Assembly (NCBI GenBank): GCA_037157565.1
Contig: JAZHRO010000062.1
Coordinates: forward strand, 2,852,001 to 2,916,000
DNA from: Thalassia testudinum
Lineage: Eukaryota > Streptophyta > Magnoliopsida > Alismatales > Hydrocharitaceae
Direction: 5' to 3'
Length of the DNA: 64,000 nt
A program made the position numbers and the translations under genes. This document shows, piece after piece, positions 11,191-22,330 of this stretch. The notes under the pieces are model-generated. The model saw nothing but the letters and a program-made list of their open reading frames with translations, was not told where the DNA came from and did no database searches. Position 1 is the stretch's first letter. Every line of letters starts with the position of its first letter.

Positions 11191-12900
11191 GGTGTATGCC
11201 TAGCTGAATGCATTAAACTTAGCACTTGTATATATACATAGCAGGTCTCTTATATATATATATATTTGAGTCTAGTTTGCAAAGTCAGAGCTATTCGAGT
11301 TATGTCATGTCGACTCAGATATTTCCAGGTGATTTCTACCCATTTCTTTATGTTTATAGCATACAACGAGGACATTGCATGAAATAGGTATGGGGGTGGA
11401 TTTACATTTTTTTGACCGAGTCACATTTTTACTAGTCTCCAAAACTACCGTATTTTGCTGTGTCTATTGTTTCGTGTGTTTTCATCCGCTGTATATTAGT
11501 TTTCATTTTTAAAAAAAAGAAAAAAAAATCGATGTTTTTAGAGTTTGAGCTGTGAAAATTGGAAAATATAAATTTTGTGGATTCACCAATCTTAGGAAAG
11601 ATACAAACAAAGTCTTTTCACTTAGACTTTTTAGGTAGTTTTCGACATAATTATCTCGAGTACTTACTAAAATATGAATTTATTTTCTCAAGTCATTGTC
11701 GAGATTTGACAAAGCCAAAGTATTAAGTAGATGGGGCAATAAGTATGTGACTCATCTTCCCACCGTCTAGTTTGAAAAGTTTGAGAAGGTTAAGCTCACT
11801 ACACTTGCACGTACGCACTGACTCATTTTTTGGTCTACCTACTTTTGAAATCCAAGTAGTTAAGAGGACCTAAATTGAGGCATGGCTGGCATGTTATAGT
11901 GGGAGAGCCTCCCCATTGTCGGATGTCAAGATCCTAGCCTTACATTTTTAGCCTTTCGTGCCTTTGTTTAGGAGATGCTCTTAAACGAGACTAGAGAAGC
12001 CACCTACCAAGAAAAATGAGTGTGACAAAGAAGAGAAGCCCAGAAAATTGTAGTAGTTGGAGGAAGTTCATAAAAAAAAGAAGAAAAAAGAAAAAATCAC
12101 TTTTATCTCATATATCCATAAGTGCATCCCACCAATCCCAAAAATAGTGAGATAGCCTACAAGAAACCTTTTTAGGTTTAACTGGGGAGATATACCTTAG
12201 AGGTTGACCATGAGATAAAAAAGGCTAGGGAGAAAGCTACCAGTTCTTAGTAGTACAAATCTGAAGACTTAGTCCAATAGGTCGAAGAGATGGTCTTAGT
12301 CCAATTGAGAACTCGAAGTGCATTAAGGTTTACCATCTAACGAGTCAATTATCCGATTGCACACACAGAGGCTTAAAATTTGAGTTCAATTCGAACCTTG
12401 GGTGGGTTGACAGAGTCATAAAACATTGTTCTTCAGACCCAAGTCCTAGGCTAATAGAGTCTCTGATTTGACTTAGGCAGTTCGTATTTGAGTCAGTACT
12501 CTAAAACTACTGAGTCTTTGACGTTAAGATTTTATGTACGTTTCCTTTGTTTTGGTGAGAAATCAAGATCAACGATTTTGATTTAGCTTAGCTCAAAACT
12601 CGCAAATTGATTTTCCGTGTAAATACTATTTTACCGTGTAATTTTCACTTAATGTTTTGCTCAAGGATGTTCACAATCGAGATAGCTCTTGAAAATGTAC
12701 GTTGTAGTATTTGAAATTAAGCGACACTTTAAAAATTTTTTTATCAAACTTGAAAGAATACACATTTTGAAATCTGAGTTCGAGTCATCTCAAGGAGACA
12801 ACTTGGATTGTCTTGCTTTCCTAAATCTAGTATATGTATATTTTTTCATTTTTTTATTTTTTATTTTTTTGGTTTTTTCAATAATAATGATGGCAGAAAA
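11191..12900 (+). mobile_element. Long 3' non-coding tail of the 9.7-kb relic
   Basis: This starts with a TTAAACTTAGC-type phrase, then a (TA)n run (11251-11266), then CGAGGACATTG (11367-11377) and a GGTATGGGGGTGG polypurine motif (11388-11400). The same order occurs after the last ORF of E and, on the minus strand, in I. The rest is AT-rich and non-coding. A 71-codon ORF at 12689-12904 has no recognisable features. Confidence 0.55.
11251..11266. repeat. (TA)n microsatellite
   Basis: Uninterrupted TA dinucleotides in the tail of the relic. Confidence 0.9.
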
Positions 12901-13965
12901 ATAATCTGGACTACAACTAATAAGGCATATAAAAATAGACAAGAAAAGTAGATGAAAGCTTCTTTTATTGAAATCGCAAAGATAGTTTTACAATGAAGAT
13001 AAAAGAAAATATCAGAATAGAAGGTGCTAGAAAATAAATGGAGCTCCGAGACGAAGCCCTGTCAGAGATGGGGAAGGTCGGAAGTGAGGACGAATCCCGT
13101 GGGCCACCAGAGGCTAGCGGCTGTAGCCCTAGGCAAGGGAGTCCCACACCCAAGGAGAGGAGGCTAGTAGGGTGGATGACTATGGTGATCTAAGTAGTGT
13201 CCTAAGGTTGAGGAAGACTAATTTGGGGGCGGGGTTTGGAATGGCGGGGGCTTAGGTGTTTTTATAGAAGTGTAGGAAGAATATAGGCCATAGGATTGTA
13301 GATCTAGTGTTGATCATTGGCCACCACATCAAGTAGAGAATGGACCCTTGGATGTGGATCCAAGGGTGGAAATTTAGTGCTACAAGTGGCTGGCCATAGG
13401 TTTAGATGAGGACCCTTGGATCTAGTTTGAGAGGTGATGATTGGTTGTAAGGTGATAAGATCCTTTTGGGTTTTTTAAGGAAGGGATAAGATCTTTTTGG
13501 GTTTTTTAGGAATGGATAAGATCTTGGTTTCTTGGAGTCCTAAGGAAGTTTCATCATGGTCGGCTAAGGTGCGTATTTGGAGGCCATTGGACCGAGTTTG
13601 GAAGGTGTGTGATGAGGCTAAGGTAGTTGGTCATGCTAGTTGGATAAGCTCTTTTATTTTCTATTTTTGGGTGGTGGGTTTTGGCCTTAGGATTAAGGAT
13701 CAAGGGTGTAGGTTCCTAGGTGGTTTTCTAGGGATAGGATTAGGACATAGGTTTAGAAAAATTGGGTTGTCCTAAGGTAGGTTTTAGGAATTGCTTTAGA
13801 ATGTGACATGTGTCCTCCCTTGGCTTTATTTAATCCCTTTCTTTATTTCTTGAGTTTATCCTTATTTCTTCTAGTCTCTTCTTATTTAGCTTCCAAGAGA
13901 CTTCGCCTCCAATAAAATAGTTCTCCGTCTTCTTGGCTTGTTCCACACCTACATTATTCACAAGA
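12900..13965 (-). mobile_element. Probable nested LTR F, minus strand
   Basis: On the minus strand a TATA box (CTATAAAAA) at 13259-13267 is followed about 290 bp later by a polyadenylation signal AATAAA (12964-12969), the expected promoter-to-R spacing of an LTR. The GC content differs from the flanking tail, and the tail character resumes after about 13965. Edges are approximate; I found no convincing target duplication. ORFs at 12965-13153 and 13497-13775 show no domain. It could instead be another regulatory repeat. Confidence 0.4.
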
Positions 13966-14136
13966 AATATTAATTGGATGCAAATTGACTATAAAATATA
14001 TGCATGACCTAATTATGCACTTATGATTATATTGCAACATATGTACAACCTATATGTATTAAACTAACATAAAATAAGCAAGTTATCATTAATAATTATG
14101 TACTTATCAAAGGACTAGCAAAAGATAAGAAAGGTA
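13966..14136 (+). mobile_element. End of 3' tail with polypurine tract
   Basis: AT-rich sequence ends with GGACTAGCAAAAGATAAGAA then AGGTA directly before a TGATA start. Elements I and E have the same GACTAGCAAG phrase just before their 3' LTRs, so this marks the plus-strand priming site and the start of the next LTR. Confidence 0.5.
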
Positions 14137-15440
14137 TGATATTTCTATATATATTTACATTAATTATGCCTAACTAATGCTAATCTAAGGGTTTATTAGG
14201 GTACAATGCATTTAGTTAGGTCAATTTAGTCACATAGGTGCATTTTATAAATATTGTATAATTTTGGATTTTTCTGCAACTTTTCACAAACTTATATCTA
14301 GTGCCTTAATGTCTTTGTTATATTATGTGCAAGTACCAGGTTTGGAGCAATTTTAAGCAATGGAGACTGAACTTTCATGTTTGAGCTCACTTATGTAGAG
14401 AGAATGAGCCTATTTATCTGACCTAGCCTATTTAGTAATTAGGTTAGCCCAATTAGGGACCTAAATTTTCCTAACCCTAGACCTACCTACCTAGCTTAAT
14501 TAGTAACCTAATTTAGCCAACCATGGACCCAATTATAAACCTATATATGGTCGACTAAATGAGCCTAATTAGAACCAAACCCATCACCTTATCCCCTCCA
14601 ACACACCACCTTATCCTTTCCCTCCTAAAAACACAAAACCCTAGATCTTATCCTTTAGTAGCCTAACAACCCTTGGAACATTATCCTATGGCCTCCAAGA
14701 TCTTATCTTAATCCTTTCCTAATGCACAAAAGTGCATATCCCTTTCCTACTAAATCCTAGCCCTCCATCCTATTCCAACTAAACAACCTATTAGATTAGA
14801 TCCTAGCCTTTGATCCTAAACCTATTCAATCCTAGCCCTCCACCTAAAACCTAGAAACCTCTATAAATAGGACCCTACCCCTCCCCCTTGCCTTCATTAA
14901 TTCCTTAGTTTAAAATAATTCCTACATCTCACCACCTTCTCCTTAACCCTCCTAATTAGTTTACCATCTCACCACCCTTCCTCCGTTAGCAAGCTTCTTC
15001 ACATCCAGACTCTACTACTTCATGGTGGCCCTCCTCCTCTGCTTCTTCCTCACGTCTGCTTCATCCTCATCTCCAAGGCAACTCCTACAATGGACCACAC
15101 TCCATCTCATCTTCTTATCTTTCTCTAGTTCTAGTTCTAGTAGATATTCTACTACTTGTTCTAGTTGTAATATTGACATTATTTCTAGTAGCAATAGAAG
15201 TTTAGTTTTCATCTATATCATTTGCAAGTCCTGCATCCCATCCCCCTTCTCTATATAAATGCATAGTTTTGATCTCCTTCTCACCTCCGTCTTTATTATA
15301 GTTAGTTCATATTTGCTTTACGTTTTGCATTTAGTTAGATAGATCCTACACCTCCATGTATTCGACTTGGGACTCACAGAGTTTTGATTATATTATTTCT
15401 ATTTTCAAAAAAATTATGCTACAACGAATAATTTTTTTAT
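14137..15440 (+). mobile_element. Probable 3' LTR (family D)
   Basis: The start is set by the polypurine tract at 14109-14136. A TATA box (CTATAAATAG) is at 14861-14870, and a U5-like block (CACCTCCATGTATTCGACTTGGGACTC, split here as CACCTCCATG and ATTCGACTTGG) is at about 15349-15375, followed by a TGCTACAACG phrase as in the other gypsy LTRs. The 3' end is blurred by the minus-strand LTR that abuts it. ORF 15015-15258 lies in U5 and has no domain. Confidence 0.5.
14861..14870 (+). promoter_or_regulatory. TATA box of LTR D
   Basis: CTATAAATAG followed by a pyrimidine-rich leader. Confidence 0.6.
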
Positions 15441-16417
15441 CTTCGTGGTTTTCTTCGGATCAGCTTCTTTTTCCTCTCTTAAGAAATATGGTAGAGATGT
15501 GAAAATTTAGCTCTAGGATTTTCTCTTGTATTTCTTGTATCAAACTAAGGGTCCAAGGGCCTATTTATGAAATTAGGATCAAGGAAAAATGAGTACTAGC
15601 CATTTGACTTTAAATCCCAATGTTTATAAGCTTAATTCCACTTAATTTGGCATTCAGATCTGACCCAACAGTTAGCTGGTACCGGTACTAAAGTATGAGT
15701 ACTAGTACTAGTGGCTTACTGCTTTGTATTTTAAACTTAGTTGTCACAGACAGTACCTATGGGGTATCGGTACTAATCATAAGTATCGGTACTCGTTGCT
15801 TCTAGATTTTCAAACACTTAGCACAAATTTGTAACCCATTGGTACCAATACTAATCATGAGTACTAATACTCAAATATCGATACTAATCATAAGTATCTG
15901 TACTCCAGTTTCAGTACTAATCATGAGTACTTGTACTCACTGGAACCCAAGCCTGTAACTCACATGTATCGATACAATCTTTAGTACTAGTACTTGTAGG
16001 TTAACAAGTACCTTTTTAAACATGAATTTAATTTGATTATTAGTCTTCTTTTGCAAATACTTTAAATATTAAAAAATGAACTTTTGAACAAAATGTATTT
16101 TGAAATAAATTGAATGATTGTAATGTTTTATTATAATTTATCTCTATATGATTTTTACAAACTAATTCTTGTTTATTAGATGAGAGGCATAAATTCTAAG
16201 ATAAAAAGAAAACTATTCTATTTGACTCAATTAACTCGATAACTTGAATAAGTCTTGAAGATGATCTCCCCACCATTGTCTTTCTTATTAATCTTCTTTT
16301 GTCTTGACTTTTTCAATCTCCATCAAAGTCTAAAATCTGAAATAACACTGAATTTCAAATGTTAATCTAAAATAATTTTGTTTACACCAAAATAAGATGT
16401 GGAACATAGTTCCAACA
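15441..16417 (-). mobile_element. Probable copia-type LTR G, minus strand
   Basis: Read on the minus strand from 16417 it begins TGTTGGAACTATGTTCCACA, a near-palindrome of the kind at SIRE/Maximus copia LTR starts, then an AT-rich part, an array of GTACT motifs (15675-16012), and a TATA-like CATAAATA at 15562-15569. This is the same architecture as the solo copia LTR at 17888-19573 (start hairpin, palindromic-motif array, TATA). The left edge is approximate and no target duplication was found. Confidence 0.5.
15675..16012. repeat. Array of degenerate GTACT palindromic motifs
   Basis: Variants of GGTACTAATCATAAGTACT and its halves recur many times, including GTACTAGTACT and ATCGGTACT. The motifs are irregularly spaced, so this is a clustered-motif region and not a strict tandem repeat. 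Confidence 0.75.
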
Positions 16418-17856
16418 ACCTTAAGCCACCACTAACCCACCTATTAAGCTCCAATGCCCACCCTTAATCCCACCTTATGTGCACCCATTCTCTAGACCCC
16501 TCTAGAACCCTCTAAAGCCCTAAAGTTGTACCCCTTATCCTACTCCTACCCTCTAAGTAAGGTGCTTTGCAACACAACCCACTTCTATTAAAACCCCCAT
16601 TTCAAAGGCCACCCCCTCCTTATCCTTCCCATTTTCTTCTCTTGGGTGGCACCCCTCCCCCTCTCTACTCCTCTCTACTCTACCCTCTTAGCTCCTCTTT
16701 TATTCTCTTGAGGCAAAAGTGGTGTAAGCCATTGGCCAAGGATCACCACCACCACAAGCCAACGACCACAAGGCCCTCATTGGCCATGGACCTCACCTTC
16801 TTCCTCACTGTACTGTATTTTTAATTTCATGCATGTATTTTTAATTCCTTTACTTTCTTGCAAATAGATTAGATCTCTTTTCTTGCTCTTGTTATTATTG
16901 TTCTTTCTTTTTATCTAATCAATACACACACATACACTCTCTACTCACACGCCCACCACCTTCACCTCATTATCACCATTGCCATCCACTCACATACATG
17001 CACACAACACACCCTCACCTCCACCACGACCATTACTACCCACCTTCATCTCTACTCCACTCACTAGAGAATGCCAATTCACTCTTTCACTCATTCACAC
17101 ACATACTCACTTAACACTTTACACGCCTACCACTTTCCCTACCACTACCATCTAGCCATTCCACCATCAACCATCACCACATGCCCACCACCTTCCACTT
17201 CACTATCTTACACGCCCCCCTTCCACCAGCACCTTGTCTTCACCACCACCATCACCACCATCTCACCATGCTCTTCCATTCTCTTTTGTCATATATAATA
17301 AACTTTGTTTTTATGTTTTCCTTTTGTTCAATGTAATCGAACTAGGAACATACTCAAGGCCTTGTTACTTCTCTTTATTTCTTGTTTTCATTTTAATTCC
17401 TTAAGTCCAAGATAACTGTGGTTGTCAAGTTGATTGCAATTTACTTATGCAACTTTCCTTTTGTTAATACAATGAAAGTTGTGAAGTTTTCATTTTGTTG
17501 CTCTCGTGTTCTTTCTTTCTTACGTATTCAAAAGACTAGGTAAGTCAATCAAAAGATCAAAAAAACATAGTTTAGTTTCATATTCTTGTCGTGATTCCAT
17601 TCTTAATACAATGACCCCAAAATTCTCAAAACAAAAAAGTCAAAAAAAAAAAAAGATAATAAGATCGAGAGAATGACTTAAGTGAGAGAGTGGACAAAAT
17701 TGCCTCCCTAAGGATCAACCGGGACTCACATTAAACTTGACATTAAAATTGATTCATGGTCTCATTATAAATTTATTTGATTAGTGGACTTAGTGCTGAA
17801 TTCAAACTACGATGATAATTTAACAACATAATTTCACATAAACTTTGCACCAATCA
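16418..17856 (+). mobile_element. LTR H, 5' LTR of a gypsy element (relative of O)
   Basis: The 3' end is well placed: a U5 block TTGCCTCCCTAAGGATCAAC (17700-17719), a GGGACTCAC phrase, and an ATCA end at 17856 followed two bases later by a primer-site-like sequence. The minus-strand LTR at 48309-49134 aligns with its 3' half (the CACC-rich part and U5). The 5' end is uncertain because LTR G abuts it; it may begin earlier. The CA-rich ORFs at 16567-16824 and 17071-17298 are compositional. Confidence 0.6.
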
Positions 17857-17858
17857 AT

Positions 17859-17878
17859 TGTCGTCGTTGCCAACAAGG
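17859..17878 (+). other. Degenerate primer-binding site of element H
   Basis: TGTCGTCGTTGCCAACAAGG sits two bases after the LTR end and matches the TGGCGCCGTTGCC-type site with a few changes. Confidence 0.55.
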
Positions 17879-18271
17879 CAACATGCATGTTGGTGCAAGG
17901 GCACCACGATCGTCAATTTTGATGAGAACAAAATACTTATGTTTTAACATTTGCATTTGAGCTTTAGATTTGAGGAAAATGCAAATGGATACAAATGCAA
18001 AGGACCTCGAACTTCGCGTCCATGGTGGATTGGAGGAGCTCGTTGGAGGAGGAGCTTCACTCATAATGAAAGCTTGAAGAAGGAGATGAAGAATAGGATA
18101 GACACTCTATTCATGTATTCTTTTGTAATTCTTTTGCTCTTTATTTTTTGCATCTAGATATATGTTAAAGAGCCTCAAAGTTACCTAACAGTAGTCCTAA
18201 GAACACTTACACAACCCTAGGATACTTAGTTTTTTCGTAGAAGACTTGAAAAATCAGAATAAGCTTCAGAC

Positions 18272-18822
18272 AAGCTTTTCAAACATCTAATACTAAAATC
18301 AGACGTCTGATAGCGAACTCTAAGACATCTGAATGTTGAATCAGACGTCGAAAAACACTTAGGCTGAGAACCACCTTTTGTCTATCTATTTCAGTCGACT
18401 AGCCTTTTGTCCAGACGTCTTAGGAGATGTCTTATGACTTTGCCAGATGTCTAATTAGTGGAACGTTGGCTTAGAAATATGATCATTGAGAAATGACCCT
18501 TGATCTTCCATCAGATGTCCTTAGAGGACCTCAGACGTCTGATAAGTGAACGTTAGCCCTCAATTAATCCATAATCACTTCTCTTGAGGGATGTAGCTGT
18601 TTGTGCCTTAGGAAATCCATTCCAGTAGTTAATTAGATTTCCATACATCCAGACCTTATGCCAGACGTCCAACCTATCGTCTAATCAACTTACACTAGAA
18701 CCCTATTTAGGTCTGACTCAAGTCAGTAAGGAAACTCATCTAGGATTAAACGTCTGATTTAGTTTCCAGACGTCTTAAGAGTGACTTCCAAACATCTGAT
18801 AATTTTTCCCAGACGTCTGATG
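18272..18822. repeat. Array of AGACGTCTGA-type motifs in copia LTR U3
   Basis: About 15 variants of the palindrome AGACGTCT (often CAGACGTCTGAT, AGACATCTGA or AGATGTCTAA) occur in about 550 bp upstream of the TATA box. Many carry an ACGT core. The 3' LTR of element S has a similar set. Confidence 0.85.
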
Positions 18823-18909
18823 ATCCTATCTGAATCATTAATGATTCTAATTGCCGTTCAATTTGCCTTGGGTTTACTCCCAACGGCTATAGAAGCCTTC
18901 CTAGGCCAT

Positions 18910-18918
18910 CTATAAATG
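18910..18918 (+). promoter_or_regulatory. TATA box of copia solo LTR
   Basis: CTATAAATG, downstream of the motif array. Confidence 0.65.
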
Positions 18919-19578
18919 AGGGGAACCCCCTTTGTTAAATAGACCAAGGAACACCAAGATACACCTTACAAGACTAATTTCCACTCATATAGTGTCACTT
19001 TGATTTTGAGAAGAAGCTTTAGCTCTCCAAGCTTTAGTTCCACACCTGAGAGCTTCATCTTCGATGTGCACCCACTCTCCCACTCACGATTAAGAGAGCG
19101 TCATTGTGCCAATGCATGGTTCACGCACTCGCGTTGTCAAGCCGACGCACTTCCAACAAAGGGAAGTTTCCTTACCTATAGTAGTAGGTTTCATATTTGT
19201 GGCTCTATAGGTTGTATTGTATGTTACTTTGTCCTTGGTTGGGTATTCTCCTTGCGAATTCCCATCTCCTTCGAGGGACAAAATACTCCTCGTGAAGAGG
19301 AAGGGTTTGAGGTTACGCTACCCTCATATTTGTAGTGTGGTTGTAAGAGGTTCAATCACCCTTGTTTAAGTAATTGGGATGGTGGATTTGATCGACTAGG
19401 TCGATCAGAAAATCTTAAACTGGGAGGTTTAGGTGGTGGTTTTTACCTGGGTTTGGGTTTCCACCTGAACATCCTTGTGCAATTGTGTGATTGTGATTTT
19501 TGTAAAATTGAATACTTTATTTCCGCTTATTTTCACATCACGCATATCTCACCCCCTCTCGTAGGAATTTACAATGCA

Positions 19579-20240
19579 TTTTCTCAGGCTTAGTCATTTT
19601 CTTTTCATACTTGCCAAGGGTTTAATCACTTTTCCTTGTCTTGTTTCATGTGTGCAGGTTTCCCCGACTTGAGGACCTGCGCACGCTTTGGGCCGTGATA
19701 AAGACCTGAGGTAGGCCTTATATCTCTTTCCTTCTGATTTCTAAATAAATATCTTTAAAATATTAAATATTCATAAAACAAAAAAAAATTAAAAAATACA
19801 AAATCCAAAAAGATTTGAGTTAAAATAAGTGTGGTGTGTAATTACTTGACCCACATTTGTCACCACACGTCAATTTGTTCTTTTTGGTCTCAGACAGAAC
19901 TAAAGCCCTAACTTTACAAATCCACCAGAGTCTGTTCAACCCACAAAAAATTCTAAAATTGTGCCTGGAACTAAACATACAAATCTTCTTTCATTTGCTA
20001 CTAATTTTAGTCCAAAACTTGCCCTATGGAATTTTCAAAAATTTCTGCAATGCGGGTATATTATTTCTGAAACAGCAGTAGACCAGTTCTATCTTTGTGA
20101 ATTTATCGTGGATAGAACACAATTCGATTTCATTGAAATTGGTGGCATCTCAAAGCTCTTCAAATTTAATGATTCCAGAAATTTTTGTAAAATTTTCAAA
20201 GGGGTAGAGCTTTCCTATTCTGCTGCAATTGTCTGATACG
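19579..20240 (+). mobile_element. Leader of element H
   Basis: Continues element H after the solo copia LTR. It holds an acceptor-like site (TTTCATGTGTGCAG, ending 19657), a 53-nt block and a donor-like GAG/GTAGGC at 19711, then AT-rich sequence with a GTGGTGT phrase. The minus-strand leader of O near 47.5-48.2 kb is similar, and E has the same TTTCATGTGTGCAG phrase. No gag follows, so H is truncated. Confidence 0.55.
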
Positions 20241-21040
20241 ATCTATTTTGTTGATTTTGACCTACTTAAACTATAAATGGGGAGAGAGAGGGTGCACCCT
20301 TTGGATGAGGGTTTTTGTAATAGTTAGGTGAGGGTGTGTTTCACCAAGAGAATAGTGTAGGCCTGGCTTAGGAGGGTACACCATGAGAAGAATGGAAGCT
20401 TCTAGAGTGTTATAGTAGGTAGAACTTAAGTTGTCTTGGGGTATGTCTGTGCCTCTAATGTGAAAATATTGGGCTAAATTTAGGTGCACAAAATAGGTAG
20501 ATAATTGTGGTTTTGGGCTAGGCAAATGTGGTTGTTTAGTTGTGGGTTAAGTGGTACAATTTTGTGTACACGTGTGCATGTGTGTGCAAGGTGTATGTGG
20601 ATGCATGTGTGTATGAGTGAATGTATGTGCACATGTGGTGTTTAGGACTAGTTAGGATGTAGTTAATTAGGTTGAGTGGGTTGGTTGGGTACAGGTTTGA
20701 TTTTATGCATCTTGCATGTCCTTGTCTTAGTTTGCATGAGCTTGTCTTGGCCTGCATGTGCTTGTCTCCCTCTTAGCTGTCATGTGGGAAGCTTGTGCCG
20801 TTTCCATGTGTATCTTCTTGCATCTTCAAATTAGTGCAACTCCCACTCCTCCATTACAAACCTATGCACGTGAAATGATAATATCACTATCGAACCCGCA
20901 AAAATAGAGAAAATAGGATAAGAATGTACAGAAATGCAAATGCATGAAATGTATGCCCTATTTACAATGCAAGCTGGGCTTCTAACTTAATTTAAGCATT
21001 TTTAAGACCTATGATTTGCTGTACAATCACCTAGGTGCAA
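20241..21040. other. Unassigned DNA
   Basis: GT-rich sequence (20550-20650) and a short tandem repeat. ORFs on the minus strand at 20271-20757 are low-complexity. No gene seen. Confidence 0.3.
20711..20769. repeat. Short tandem repeat, three units of about 20 bp
   Basis: Three imperfect units around TTGCATGAGCTTGTCTTG. Confidence 0.7.
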
Positions 21041-21307
21041 TCATTTGGTAGGCTTTGATTGGAGATGGTCTGAATTAATCCGAAATTTATTGATCTTTGT
21101 AGCTATGACTCCAAGGTGGAATCCGCAAGTAAGGGACTTACTGGATGCGACAACATTGGCTACCCAGATGTAGCAATTCATGTAATCAATGTAGGAACTG
21201 ATCGCCCAGCGACCATTTGGCTCCTCAGGGGATAGGAAATCAACAAGCACACAACCGCTAAACTCCTTAGAGCCCCTGACTGGCAAAAAGAACTTCAAGA
21301 AATCCAA
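21041..21307 (-). CDS. Unrecognised 88-codon ORF
   Basis: A minus-strand open frame of mixed, non-repetitive composition with several Trp, Cys and Tyr codons and a hydrophobic stretch in the middle (around YIDYMNCYIWVANVV). It is unlike the low-complexity ORFs around it. I recognise no domain. It lies between the truncated H leader and a chromovirus gag fragment on the opposite strand. It may be a scrap of a transposon or captured host exon, or chance. Confidence 0.2.
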   Translation of the reverse strand: MDFLKFFLPVRGSKEFSGCVLVDFLSPEEPNGRWAISSYIDYMNCYIWVANVVASSKSLTCGFHLGVIATKINKFRINSDHLQSKPTK

Positions 21308-21429
21308 AAAGCTGTGACCTCTAGCCTACAATGAAGAGGGAGATCCCTCAAAGGAAAATATCTAGATCCTCAAAAGCCATAAGATGTTCGTTGCCCTTTA
21401 GTTGGGACCGAAGTTGTTCGTCCCACTCA

Positions 21430-22330
21430 CCTCCTATTAGCTCGAGGGGGCAGCAGAGTGATGGTGGGCATCCATCCTGAGATTAGAACTGCAACTAGTG
21501 ACGAAGGATAGGTTTCTACAGTTGTTTGAGGAGCAGTATTATCCTCATATTTGGAGGGAGCAAAAGAAAGTGGAGTTTCTGAACCTTCAGCAAGGTACCT
21601 TGATGGTGCCAGAGTACAGAGCAAAATTTATGGAGTTATCCCAAACTGTTAAAGGGATCACGGCAGACAGAGCAAAATGGCAATTTAACCTATGATTGAG
21701 CCTTCTCATCAAGCTATAGTTGGCCACCATTCAAACAGGGACACTAGCAAACTTGGCAAAAAAAGCCATGTTGGTTGAGAGGCAAATTAGTCAATTTGCA
21801 CAGTACGTGTAGGCAACCCAAAGCTACAAGTAATTTAGGGGCAAGGATTACAACTGGGGCTGAAAAGGGAAGTGATACAACCCAACAGAGCCTAGCCAGC
21901 CAACCCTACAACTCTTGCTAGCCCAAGTGCAGAGCACAATGGTGAACACGATAGAGGTTGGTAGTGTACTTGTAGCATCTTAGCAGTTGATGCCTCAGAA
22001 ATTCAAGGGGAAGCCAAGAGGAAGTTTGCAAATTGTCGCAACTGCAGGAAGAAGCACCCTAGTCAGTGCAGACTATCACAAGTATGCTATCAGTGCAACC
22101 AATCGAGGCACCACAAGTGCAACTGTCTACAGCTAGCCCCTAGATCTTCGTACCTCGCTCCACGGGAAGTGAATCAGGTCACAAGGAAGGTCTCCACATT
22201 GATGCTTCAAGATGCTTAGGCTTCAGCTTTGGTAGTTTGAGGTATGGTTATTATTTGCAGCGTTACTAAACATGTTTTATTTGATAGGGGTGCGACACAC
22301 TCTTTTATGTCAAGGGGTTTTCAACGTTTT
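21430..22330 (+). pseudogene. Chromovirus-type (Ty3/gypsy) gag-protease fragment
   Basis: The fragment at about 21498-21695 encodes the capsid phrase VEFLNLQQGTLMVPEYRAKF and MELSQ, typical of Tekay/Del-like chromovirus Gag. Further on, in shifted frames, are a degenerate first Cys-rich motif and a zinc knuckle CYQCNQSRHHKCNC (C-x2-C-x4-H-x4-C, about 22080-22130), then VLFDRGATHSFMS, the protease active-site region with DSGA changed to DRGA (about 22275-22310). Stops and frameshifts break it. Sequence switches abruptly to the opposite-strand element O near 22330. This is a third gypsy lineage, distinct from the Athila/Tat-like elements. Confidence 0.8.

Larger units (their letters stand above)
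17888..19573 (+). mobile_element. Solo LTR of SIRE/Maximus-type Ty1/copia element
   Basis: A 1686-bp LTR with TG...CA ends and perfect 5-bp target duplications ATGCA (17883-17887 and 19574-19578). It starts TGTTGGTGCAAGGGCACCAC, with a TGGTGC/GCACCA hairpin, and ends with CTCACCCCCTC and TTTACA, typical of SIRE LTRs. A TATA box is at 18910-18918. It inserted into the leader of element H just after the primer site. The 3' LTR of element S (54057-54658 plus 63214 to window end) is homologous. ORF 19000-19335 is in the R/U5 part and has no recognisable domain. Confidence 0.9.
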
